Below, piece by piece: positions 25,161 through 33,549 of a stretch of 64,000 nt of DNA. Source of the DNA: Anaerocaecibacter muris (GTDB lineage: Bacteria > Bacillota > Clostridia > Christensenellales > Pumilibacteraceae). Position numbers and translations under genes: made by a program. Under the pieces are notes generated by a model. That model did not search any database, had not been told where the DNA came from, and was given only the letters and a program-made list of their open reading frames with translations. Position 1 is the stretch's first letter. Each line of letters begins with the position of its first letter. The DNA is taken from assembly GCF_943192945.1 (NCBI RefSeq), contig NZ_CALPCE010000005.1:62001-126000 (forward strand), read 5' to 3'.

Positions 25161-26309
25161 ATGAATTTCGTCGAAATGCTGCAAAACCTGTGGAAAAGCA
25201 CGGGTCTTTATCAATCCGAGTGGCAGAATTATGTTATGATTCTCATAGCGTGCGTTTTGCTTTTTGTCGGTATCGGATTGAAAAAAGAGCCGCTGTTGCT
25301 TGTTCCCATAGCGTTCGGGATGTTATTTATAAATATCCCCGGTGCTGAAAAAATACTTATGAAAGAGCCGACGGCGGGCGAAGCGGGCGGATTTTTGTAT
25401 TACGTTACGCGCGGCGTTAAGTGGGTCATATTCCCGCCGATTATCTTTTTGGGTATAGGCGCAATGACCGATTTCGGTCCGCTTATCGCAAGCCCTAAAA
25501 GTTTTATACTCGGCGCGGCGGCGCAGTTGGGTATATTTATAACGTTGTTCGGCGCGATACTGTTGGGCTTTAACGGTTTTGAAGCGGTGGCTATAGCGAT
25601 TATAGGCGGCGCGGACGGTCCTACTTCTATTTACGTCGCAACAAAAATGGGCGTTGACGGCGGTATGTTGTCGGCAATAACGGTCGCGGCATATTCGTAT
25701 ATGGCGCTTATTCCGATAATCCAACCGCCGATTATGAAATTGCTTACCACAAAGAAAGAGCGCGCGATAAAAATGGAGCAGTTGCGCCCCGTTTCCAAAC
25801 GCGAAAAAATCGTGTTCCCGATAGTAATAACGTTGATATGTGGTCTTATCTTGCCCGATTCTTTACCGCTTTTGGGCATGCTTATGCTCGGCAATCTGCT
25901 TAAAGAGTGTATGGTTACCGACAGACTGTCGCAAACGGCAAGCAACGGGCTTATGAACGGAATAACTATATTCCTCGGAATAAGCGTCGGATCTATGGCT
26001 GTCGGCACGTCGTTCCTCGATTTAAATACGTTAAAGATAGTCGCGCTCGGCTTGATAGCGTTTATTATGGGCACAATAGGCGGTCTGTTGATGGGCAAAC
26101 TGTTGTGCTTGATTTCGCACGGAAAGGTCAACCCGCTTATAGGCAGTGCGGGCGTGTCCGCCGTTCCCATGGCGGCGCGCGTGTCGCAGTCCGTTGCTCA
26201 AAAAGAAGATCCCAACAATTACTTGTTGATGCACGCAATGGGACCCAACGTCGCCGGCGTTATCGGATCGGCTGTCGCGGCGGGCGTGTTGTTGTCTATG
26301 TTCGTGTAA
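25161..26309 (+). CDS. oadB: Na+-pumping decarboxylase beta subunit (OadB family)
   Basis: The 382-residue polytopic protein carries the OadB hallmark GGADGPTSIYVATKMG near residue 150 (the aspartate is essential in characterised pumps) and PLIGSAGVSAVPMAARVSQ with a C-terminal GPNVAGVIGSAVAAG. It decarboxylates carboxybiotin and exports Na+. This member makes the operon a membrane energy-conserving system and not just a soluble carboxylase. Confidence 0.93.
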   Translation: MNFVEMLQNLWKSTGLYQSEWQNYVMILIACVLLFVGIGLKKEPLLLVPIAFGMLFINIPGAEKILMKEPTAGEAGGFLYYVTRGVKWVIFPPIIFLGIGAMTDFGPLIASPKSFILGAAAQLGIFITLFGAILLGFNGFEAVAIAIIGGADGPTSIYVATKMGVDGGMLSAITVAAYSYMALIPIIQPPIMKLLTTKKERAIKMEQLRPVSKREKIVFPIVITLICGLILPDSLPLLGMLMLGNLLKECMVTDRLSQTASNGLMNGITIFLGISVGSMAVGTSFLDLNTLKIVALGLIAFIMGTIGGLLMGKLLCLISHGKVNPLIGSAGVSAVPMAARVSQSVAQKEDPNNYLLMHAMGPNVAGVIGSAVAAGVLLSMFV

Positions 26310-26348
26310 GATCGATTACTCGTTTTCAGTTTAATTACGGAGTGAATT

Positions 26349-27746
26349 ATGGCAAAAGTCAAGATTATGGAAACAATATTGCGCGACGCGCACCAATCGC
26401 AAGCCGCGACGCGTATGCGCACCGACGAAATGTTGCCCGCGGCAAAGCTGTTGGACGACGTCGGTTTTTACGCGCTCGAAGCGTGGGGCGGCGCGACGTT
26501 CGATTCATGCTTGCGATATTTGGACGAAGACCCTTGGGATCGTTTGCGTTCGCTTAAAAAAGCGATACCCAATACCAAACTGCAAATGTTGTTCCGCGGA
26601 CAAAACATACTCGGCTATAAGCATTATGCCGACGATGTTGTGGACGAGTTTTGCCGTTTGTCGTTGAAGAACGGCGTAGATATAATCCGCATATTCGACG
26701 CGCTCAACGATATTCGCAATATGAAACAAGCGATTGACAGCACCAAAAAGTACGGCGGCACCGTAGAAGCTGCGTTGTGCTATACGACGAGTAAAGTTCA
26801 TACTATCGATTATTTCGTCGATCTTGCGGTCAAGCTCGAACAAATGGGCGCTGATATTATATGTATCAAGGACATGGCAAACTTGCTTTTGCCGTACACC
26901 GTTTACGAACTTGTTTCGCGCATTAAGGACAAGGTCAAAATACCCGTTCACTTGCACACGCACAACACGGCGGGCACGGGCGATATGGTCAACCTAAAAG
27001 CTATCGAAGCGGGTTGCGACATTGTCGATACGGCGTTGTCGCCGCTCGGTAACGGCACGAGCCAGCCCGCTACGGAATCGCTTGTCGCGTCGCTCCAAGG
27101 CACGGAGTACGACACGGGTCTTGACCTCGACAAACTGAATAAATGCACGGTGTACTTCCGCAAAGTGGCGGACAGACTTGTCGCCGACGGCATACTAAAT
27201 CCCAAAGTTCTCAAAGTGGACGTAAATGCGCTTATATATCAAGTCCCCGGCGGCATGTTGAGCAATCTTATAAGCCAGTTAAAGCAACAGAACGCGTCCG
27301 ACAGGCTTACGGAAGTGTTGGAAGAAGTGCCCAGAGTGCGCGCGGATCTCGGGTACCCGCCGCTTGTTACGCCCAGTTCGCAGATTGTCGGTACGCAAGC
27401 GGTGCTTAACGTCCTTATGGGCGAGCGGTATAAAACCGTCACCAAGGAAACCAAAGGCGTTTTGGCGGGCGAGTACGGCAGACTGCCCATCGAACCCGAC
27501 GCAAAGATCGTCAAAAAGATAATAGGCGATACGCCGCGCATAACGTGCAGACCCGCCGACAATATCGCGCCCGAACTCGATAAATACAAAAAGGAAATCG
27601 AGGAATACGCTATTCAGGAAGAGGACGTTCTCACTTACGCGCTGTTCCCGCAACTTGCTATCCCGTTCTTTAAAAAGCGCGAAGCAAAATTGCACGGCGT
27701 GGACAAAACCATCTGCGATAAAGACAATTTAGTTCAACCTATATGA
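26349..27746 (+). CDS. Oxaloacetate decarboxylase alpha / pyruvate carboxyltransferase (5S-like), no biotin domain
   Basis: The 465-residue TIM-barrel carboxyltransferase has ETILRDAHQSQAATRMR at the start, the carbamylated-lysine type motif ICIKDMANLL, and the metal ligands HLHTHNTAGTGD. The PYC-OADA region follows. It stops before any biotinyl domain, so it must use the separate carrier encoded upstream. Substrate is expected to be pyruvate/oxaloacetate. Its TGA overlaps the ATG of surE. Confidence 0.92.
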   Translation: MAKVKIMETILRDAHQSQAATRMRTDEMLPAAKLLDDVGFYALEAWGGATFDSCLRYLDEDPWDRLRSLKKAIPNTKLQMLFRGQNILGYKHYADDVVDEFCRLSLKNGVDIIRIFDALNDIRNMKQAIDSTKKYGGTVEAALCYTTSKVHTIDYFVDLAVKLEQMGADIICIKDMANLLLPYTVYELVSRIKDKVKIPVHLHTHNTAGTGDMVNLKAIEAGCDIVDTALSPLGNGTSQPATESLVASLQGTEYDTGLDLDKLNKCTVYFRKVADRLVADGILNPKVLKVDVNALIYQVPGGMLSNLISQLKQQNASDRLTEVLEEVPRVRADLGYPPLVTPSSQIVGTQAVLNVLMGERYKTVTKETKGVLAGEYGRLPIEPDAKIVKKIIGDTPRITCRPADNIAPELDKYKKEIEEYAIQEEDVLTYALFPQLAIPFFKKREAKLHGVDKTICDKDNLVQPI

Positions 27747-28486
27747 GAATATTGCTAACCAACGACGACGGCTTCGATTCGGAAGGATTGCAAGCCGTCG
27801 CCGATTTATTTAAGGACGGACACGACGTTACGGTTGTCGCGCCCGATAATCAAAAATCCGCGGCGTCACATTCCATAACATTGCCGCCGCGCGTTTTGCC
27901 GTACAGAGAAATTTCGGGGCGGGATTATAAAACTTATGCCGTTGACGGTTCGCCCGCGGATTGCGTAAAAGTCGCTATGACTTTGCTGTGCAAATCTCCC
28001 GACTTGGTAATTTCGGGAATAAACCGCGGCGAAAATTTGGGCAGTGATATTTGGTATTCGGGTACGGTGTCCGCGGCGGCGGAAGCCTCGTATTACGGCT
28101 TGCGCGCGATTGCTCTGTCGCTCGATAATAAACACGCCGATTATCAACAGTACATGCGATGCGCGCGGTTTGTAAAAAAGAATTTAACCGCGCTTACGGC
28201 GATGGACATTTCGCCGCGCACGATGCTTAATATCAATTTTCCAAACGCAGAGCCGAAAGGCGTTAAGTTCGTCCGCATGAACACACAGCGCACGTTTATA
28301 GACGATTATAAATATATCGACCAAACGACGATAGATCCCACAGGCGACAGGAGCTATTGCGATTTGGACGGTGAAACCGACGAAGGATATTGCCTCGACG
28401 GATATATAACCGTTACGCCGTTAAAACTCGACCGCACAGATTACGTCGCGCTCGACAGCATTGCGGGAGCGAAGTTGGAATTATGA
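27743..28486 (+). CDS. surE: 5'-nucleotidase SurE
   Basis: The 247-residue phosphatase starts with MRILLTNDDGFDSEG (D8, D9 metal ligands), then APDNQKSAASHSIT and GINRGENLGSDIWYSGTVSAA, the complete SurE pattern. It dephosphorylates nucleoside 5'- and 3'-monophosphates. It joins the decarboxylase operon by an ATGA overlap and passes on by ATGA overlap to the flavoprotein gene, so it probably lies within one long transcript. Confidence 0.95.
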   Translation: MRILLTNDDGFDSEGLQAVADLFKDGHDVTVVAPDNQKSAASHSITLPPRVLPYREISGRDYKTYAVDGSPADCVKVAMTLLCKSPDLVISGINRGENLGSDIWYSGTVSAAAEASYYGLRAIALSLDNKHADYQQYMRCARFVKKNLTALTAMDISPRTMLNINFPNAEPKGVKFVRMNTQRTFIDDYKYIDQTTIDPTGDRSYCDLDGETDEGYCLDGYITVTPLKLDRTDYVALDSIAGAKLEL

Positions 28487-29709
28487 ATATTGCTGTTATC
28501 GGCGGCGGCGCGGCGGGCTTGACTGCCGCAGGAAGCGCGAAGGGCGCGAACGTCGTTTTGTTCGAGCACACCGAAAAAATCGGCAAAAAGATTTATATAA
28601 CGGGCAAGGGCAGGTGCAACTTTACCAACGTTTGCGACAATCAAACGTTTTTGCAAAACGTGGTTACGAACGCGCCGTTTTTGCGATCGGCGTTGTCAAA
28701 GTTTACGCCTTACGACGCTATGGAGCTTTTAAACGCCAACGGTTGCGCGACAAAAACCGAACGCGGTCGCCGCGCGTTCCCGCTGTCGGACAAGGCGAGC
28801 GACGTGACAAAGGCGTTGCGCAAGTATGCGGAAAGCAACGGCGCAGAAATTCGCACGGACTGTCGCATTGCCGATATAACAAAGACCGCCGACGGGTTTA
28901 TAATATATTCGCTTGACACGTCTACGCGCACGAAGCAGACGGAAAAATTCGACGCTGTAATAATGTGTACGGGCGGTATAAGTTATTCCGTCACGGGCTC
29001 GGACGGAAGTTCTTACGGCTTAATCGAAAAATTGGGACACGCCGTTATTTCGGGCAAACCCTCGCTCGTCGAACTTTATGTCAAAGAGCGCATGTCGGAA
29101 GCGGAAGGGCTTACGCTCAAAAACGTCGCGGTCCGCGCCGACGGCATTAAACCGATTTTCGGCGATATGATGATTACGGACAACGGCGTATCCGGACCGA
29201 TAATATTGACGTTGTCCGCATACGCCGCGCGGCGCGATTTTCCGTATAATATCAGTGTGGATTTTAAACCCGCTATGACCGCGGAAGAATTGGATGCGCG
29301 CATTTTGCGCGATTTCGGCGCGCAGTTAAACAAACAATTTAAAAATGCGCTTGACTTACTCTTGCCAAAATCGATAATTCCGTATATAATAAACAGGTCG
29401 GGTATATCGAGCGCGCGGCAGGTAAATTCAATTACCAAATCGGAGCGACGACGGCTTGCGGAGCTTATAAAAAACTTCGGACTTACCGTTGTCGGCAACG
29501 CGGGGCTCGAACGCGCAGTCGTTACCAACGGCGGCGTAGACGTTAAGCAGATAGATCCCAAAACAATGCAGTCGCGCATAACCGCGGGGCTGTACTTCGG
29601 CGGCGAGGTTCTTGACGTAGACGCGTTGACCGGAGGATATAATTTTCATATCGCGCTTGCGACCGGTTACGTTGCCGGAACAAGCGCGGCGGAGCAAACA
29701 CATGACTAA
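28483..29709 (+). CDS. HI0933/YhiN-family flavoprotein (NAD(P)/FAD-dependent oxidoreductase)
   Basis: The 408-residue protein starts with the dinucleotide-binding motif VIGGGAAGLTAA (residues 4-15), then KKIYITGKGRCNFTN, TERGRRAFPLSDKA, CTGGISYSVTGSDG and a C-terminal GGEVLDVDALTGGYN flavin motif, all typical of the YhiN group. No reaction is established for the family. ATG 28483 overlaps the surE stop. The gene order YhiN-AroH-Cmk-PlsC-IspH is a Clostridia cluster. Confidence 0.9.
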   Translation: MNIAVIGGGAAGLTAAGSAKGANVVLFEHTEKIGKKIYITGKGRCNFTNVCDNQTFLQNVVTNAPFLRSALSKFTPYDAMELLNANGCATKTERGRRAFPLSDKASDVTKALRKYAESNGAEIRTDCRIADITKTADGFIIYSLDTSTRTKQTEKFDAVIMCTGGISYSVTGSDGSSYGLIEKLGHAVISGKPSLVELYVKERMSEAEGLTLKNVAVRADGIKPIFGDMMITDNGVSGPIILTLSAYAARRDFPYNISVDFKPAMTAEELDARILRDFGAQLNKQFKNALDLLLPKSIIPYIINRSGISSARQVNSITKSERRRLAELIKNFGLTVVGNAGLERAVVTNGGVDVKQIDPKTMQSRITAGLYFGGEVLDVDALTGGYNFHIALATGYVAGTSAAEQTHD

Positions 29710-30715
29710 ACTTGTTTCCATACGCGGCGCAATTACGGCGCACAATAGCAAGGACGGAATACGGCAAGCCGCAGTGCGGCTTTTGGGCAGGCTGTACTTT
29801 AAAAACGGCATTACCGACGACAATGTCGTCAACATTACGTTTACCGTAACCGAAGATCTAACGGCGTTTTCGCCCGCACGCGCGGTGCGCGAGGCGGGGC
29901 ATAACGTGCCGCTTATGTCATGTGCGGAACCGAGTATAGACGGCTCGGTTAAAGGCTGTATTCGCGTGATGGTGACGGCGAATTCGGATAACGACGCAAA
30001 ACCCGTTTATCTTAACGGCGCGCGCGCGCTCCGCACCGACTTAACGTCTGTTTATGCTATCGCGCTGGACGGACCGTCGGGCGCGGGCAAGAGTACCGTT
30101 GCCAAGGCGGTGGCGAGTAAACTTAAAATAACATATCTCGACACCGGCGCGCTGTACAGGGCATTGGGCTTAAAGTGCTTGACGGACGGCGTAAACACCG
30201 CGGACGGAAAAGCCGTTGAAAAATGTTTGACGGACGCAAACGTTACGATAGAATACAAAGACGGCGTTCAGTGCGTTATTCTCGACGGCGCGGACGTGTC
30301 GGGAAAGATACGCACGCCCGAGGTGTCGATGGCGGCTTCGGCTGTGTCGGCAGTTCCGTATGTGCGGCAAAAACTGCTCGGCATACAGCGCGATATAGCT
30401 TCGTCCAGTTCGGTCATACTCGACGGCAGGGATATAGGTACGGTCGTTTTGCCGTGTGCGGAGTTTAAATTCTTTTTGACTGCGTCGGCGAAAATCCGCG
30501 CAAAACGCAGGTATGACGAGTTGACGGCAAAAGGACAAAAAGTCAGTTACGATGACGTTTATAAAGACGTTGTTACGCGCGACAAAAACGACAGCACGCG
30601 CGCCGTCGCGCCGTTAAAACGCGCATACGACGCAATAGAGATAAACTCCGACAATCTTACGGCGGAACAAGTCGCGGCTGTAATAACCGACTGCGTTACG
30701 GAGGATTTGGCGTGA
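29702..30715 (+). CDS. Fusion of AroH-type chorismate mutase and CMP kinase
   Basis: The 337-residue frame joins two enzymes. Residues 1-116 follow B. subtilis AroH: SIRGAIT (R8), FSPARAVREAG, SCAE (C74, E76) and CIRVMV (R88), the equivalents of catalytic R7, E78 and R90. Residues 117-337 are cytidylate kinase with GPSGAGKST (K130), LDTGALYRAL, LDGRDIGTVV and RDKNDSTRAVAPL. One half makes prephenate from chorismate; the other phosphorylates CMP/dCMP. There is no stop or frameshift at the junction. The start overlaps the flavoprotein stop by 8 nt, and the end overlaps plsC by GTGA. Confidence 0.9.
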   Translation: MTKLVSIRGAITAHNSKDGIRQAAVRLLGRLYFKNGITDDNVVNITFTVTEDLTAFSPARAVREAGHNVPLMSCAEPSIDGSVKGCIRVMVTANSDNDAKPVYLNGARALRTDLTSVYAIALDGPSGAGKSTVAKAVASKLKITYLDTGALYRALGLKCLTDGVNTADGKAVEKCLTDANVTIEYKDGVQCVILDGADVSGKIRTPEVSMAASAVSAVPYVRQKLLGIQRDIASSSSVILDGRDIGTVVLPCAEFKFFLTASAKIRAKRRYDELTAKGQKVSYDDVYKDVVTRDKNDSTRAVAPLKRAYDAIEINSDNLTAEQVAAVITDCVTEDLA

Positions 30716-31434
30716 GAGCGTGGTTTAGATTTTTAAAAATCATACTTTTCCCGTTGTCGCTATTGCTGTGTCCGTGCAAGGTTATGGACAAGCACAAGTA
30801 TCAAAAGTACGCGCGCGGACAGATAATTATATCCAACCATTTGTCATGGATGGATATACTGTATATTTATTTCGGATTACCGGGAGGGATTAAACGTCCT
30901 TTATCCAAAAAAGAAAATTCGGGCAACCGTTTACAGCGCGCGTTTATGCACAGCATAGGCGTTATTTTCGTAGATCGCGACAAGCCCGAACTGTCGGCAA
31001 TGCGCACTTGCATTAACGCTTTGAAAAACGGCGAAATTCTTACGATTTGTCCGGAGGGCACGCGCAACCGCGTAAACAGAGAATTGCAACCGTTACACTC
31101 GGGCGCGGCGCTGTTTGCGCTGAAAGGCGACGCGCAGGTTGTTCCTTACGTCGTACACCACAAGGGCAAGATGTTCCGTCGCAACTACTTGGGCGTCGGC
31201 GATCCCGTGGATTTATCGGACTTGTACGGTAAAAGAACGGACGAAAGCGTGCTCAAAGAAGCGACCGAGCGTTTTAGAATAGCGTTGCAAAATACGCTCG
31301 ACAAACTCGATGTTTGGGTGGAGCAAAAGGGCTATAAGCGCGAGCGCAAAAAACAAAAACTCGAAAAGCGCGCGCTCGACAGGCAATATAAAGCCGCCAA
31401 AAAGGAATATGCTAAAAATTCTCGTTGCAAGTAA
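30712..31434 (+). CDS. plsC: 1-acyl-sn-glycerol-3-phosphate acyltransferase
   Basis: The 240-residue enzyme has an N-terminal hydrophobic segment (about 4-22), the NHLSWMD motif with H43 and D48 (HX4D catalytic pair), CPEGTRN near residue 113 and PYVVHHKG. It adds the second acyl chain in phosphatidate synthesis at the inner membrane face. The start is GTG, overlapping the cmk TGA. The last 40 residues are a highly basic Lys/Arg tail that overlaps the start of ispH by 26 nt. Confidence 0.9.
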   Translation: MRAWFRFLKIILFPLSLLLCPCKVMDKHKYQKYARGQIIISNHLSWMDILYIYFGLPGGIKRPLSKKENSGNRLQRAFMHSIGVIFVDRDKPELSAMRTCINALKNGEILTICPEGTRNRVNRELQPLHSGAALFALKGDAQVVPYVVHHKGKMFRRNYLGVGDPVDLSDLYGKRTDESVLKEATERFRIALQNTLDKLDVWVEQKGYKRERKKQKLEKRALDRQYKAAKKEYAKNSRCK

Positions 31435-33484
31435 CGCGGGCTTTTGTTTCGGCGTAAAAAAAGCCGTCGAAACGGCGCAGCGTTACGCCGCCGAGCCTAA
31501 TTGCTATCTGCTCGGCGATATAATACATAACCGCGACGTGGTCGCTTCGCTCGAAGCCAAAGGGCTGAAAAAAATCGACGGCGTCGAGAGCTTGCCGCCG
31601 CTTAAAGACGGGGAAACGGGCAAGGTTATAATCCGCTCGCACGGCGCGGACAAAGCCACTTACGACGGTATCCGTATGCGCGGTTATCAAATAATCGACG
31701 CAACATGTCCGTTTGTTGTTAAAATTCACGATATTGTTTATAAACATTATAAAGACGGTTATCATGTAGTGATAATAGGCGGCGCAGACCATCCGGAAGT
31801 GATTGCGACAGCGGGTTGGTGCGACAACACCGCTACCGTCGTCGATAACGACAGCGATTTAACGGAGCTGTCGAAGTATGACAAACTTTGCTTCGTTTGT
31901 CAGACGACTTACGACGGAAAAAAATTTAAAGAAATTTCTAAAAAAATACATAAAATCCAAGCAAAAACGGTTGAAATTTTCGACACGATTTGCTATACTA
32001 CTTATGAGCGCCAAAAAGAAGCGGTGGGTCTTGCCGAAACCAGCGACGTTGTGCTTGTTGTAGGTGATAAATCAAGTTCAAACACCAACAAACTGTACGA
32101 CCTCTGCGCGGCGAAAAACGTCAATACACATTTTATTCATTCGATAGGCGAACTCAAAAATATCAATTTTTCCCGTAGCGATGTGGTAGGTATCGTCGCA
32201 GGGGCATCGACTCCGACCGAGTCGATTATGGAGGTAAAGACTTACATGGGTCAAGAATTTGGCGAAGCGAGCAACGAGGAATTTATCGAAGCCATCAACA
32301 AAGCAACCGTAGCTATCCGCGAGGGTAAGGCTATCACGGGAACGGTGCTTTCCGCAAGCGCGGACGGCATACGCGTAAATGTCGGAGGCAAAAACGACGG
32401 CTTTATAGACAAAGCCGAAGTTTGCGAGGACGGCGAGTATAAGCCCGAAGATTATCCCGCAGGTACGGAAATCACCGCTATAGTCACGAAAAAACGCGAC
32501 GACGTGAGCGGTTGCGTACTGCTGTCCAAGCGTCGCGCCGATTTGTTGCGCAAGACGGACGAGGCGGTCGATCAAATCCGCGGCGGCGAGGTCTTTGAGA
32601 TTGTCGTTAAAAAGGACATTAAGGGCGGACTTATCGGATCGCTCGGTACTTATCGCGTTTTCGTTCCGGCGTCGCAAATACGGCTTAAATTCGTTCCCGA
32701 TCTTAAAAAGTTCGTCGGCAAAACGCTTCGCTTGCGCGCGCTCGATATAGACGATTTAAATCGCAAGATTGTCGCTTCGCAACGCGTTATCCTGCAAGAG
32801 GAAAAGGACGAAAAGGACAAGAAAGCCGAAATATTCTGGGATAACGTCAAGCCCGACGTCGTTGTTGCGGGCGAAGTCAAACGCATCAGTTCTTACGGCG
32901 CGTTTGTCAGCGTTGACGGTATCGACTGTTTGGCTCATATCGACCACCTGTCGTATTCGCACATAGATTCGCCCGACGAAGTTTTGGAAATAGGCAAAAC
33001 TTACGACTTTTTGGTATTAAAGACCGACCGAGAAAAACAGCGCGTGTCGCTCGGTTACAGAGAATTACAGCCGCACCCGTTTGACAAGTGCATGGAAAAA
33101 CACCCCGTCGGATCCACGGTTGTCGGCAAGGTTATAAGCGTATTGCCTTACGGCGCGTTTGTGGAAATCGAACCCGGAGTAGAGGGCTTGGTTCACGTGT
33201 CGGAAGCGGCAGCTACGTATGTCAAAGACATTAACGAAGTGTTGCACGCGGGCGACGAAGTAAACGTAAAAGTTCTTGCTTACGACGAACAGCACCGCAA
33301 AACGACGTTGAGTATCCGCGCATGCTTGGACGAAGAAAAGCCTGCGGCAAAGACGACGAAGTCGGCTAAAAAGGTCGTCGAGGAAAGCGACGTTTACAGC
33401 GAGAAATCGGATAATAATGTTTTTGCCAACTTGTTAAAAAATGTCAATGACGACGCGGCGGAAAAAGACAAGCAGAACGATTAA
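31409..33484 (+). CDS. ispH: Fusion of HMBPP reductase IspH and ribosomal protein S1
   Basis: In this 691-residue protein residues 1-285 are IspH: the iron-sulfur cysteines C13 (GFCFGV), C100 (ATCPFV) and C195 (TICYTT), plus GGADHPEV and GASTPTE. IspH makes IPP and DMAPP in the last step of the non-mevalonate pathway. From about 305 come four S1 RNA-binding repeats, the third and fourth best conserved (ISSYGAFVSVDGIDCLAHI, VLPYGAFVEIEPGVEGLVHV). The fusion is well known in Clostridia. ATG 31409 lies after AAGGA, inside the end of plsC. The C-terminus is a charged linker. Confidence 0.93.
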   Translation: MLKILVASNAGFCFGVKKAVETAQRYAAEPNCYLLGDIIHNRDVVASLEAKGLKKIDGVESLPPLKDGETGKVIIRSHGADKATYDGIRMRGYQIIDATCPFVVKIHDIVYKHYKDGYHVVIIGGADHPEVIATAGWCDNTATVVDNDSDLTELSKYDKLCFVCQTTYDGKKFKEISKKIHKIQAKTVEIFDTICYTTYERQKEAVGLAETSDVVLVVGDKSSSNTNKLYDLCAAKNVNTHFIHSIGELKNINFSRSDVVGIVAGASTPTESIMEVKTYMGQEFGEASNEEFIEAINKATVAIREGKAITGTVLSASADGIRVNVGGKNDGFIDKAEVCEDGEYKPEDYPAGTEITAIVTKKRDDVSGCVLLSKRRADLLRKTDEAVDQIRGGEVFEIVVKKDIKGGLIGSLGTYRVFVPASQIRLKFVPDLKKFVGKTLRLRALDIDDLNRKIVASQRVILQEEKDEKDKKAEIFWDNVKPDVVVAGEVKRISSYGAFVSVDGIDCLAHIDHLSYSHIDSPDEVLEIGKTYDFLVLKTDREKQRVSLGYRELQPHPFDKCMEKHPVGSTVVGKVISVLPYGAFVEIEPGVEGLVHVSEAAATYVKDINEVLHAGDEVNVKVLAYDEQHRKTTLSIRACLDEEKPAAKTTKSAKKVVEESDVYSEKSDNNVFANLLKNVNDDAAEKDKQND

Positions 33485-33497
33485 CACAAAAACATGT

Positions 33498-33535
33498 AAT
33501 CGCGTGTCGGCTATTATGCGGCGCGCGATTTTTTT
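33498..33535 (+). terminator. Terminator after ispH-S1
   Basis: Arms AATCGCG (33498-33504) and CGCGATT (33524-33530), with partial inner pairing, then T7. The AGGAGGA ribosome site of the next gene begins one base later. Confidence 0.75.
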
Positions 33536-33549
33536 AGGAGGAAATATCT

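Noticed and set aside
31409-33484. IspH and S1 as two genes joined by an error
   Set aside because: The joint is continuous, and the fusion is common in Clostridia.
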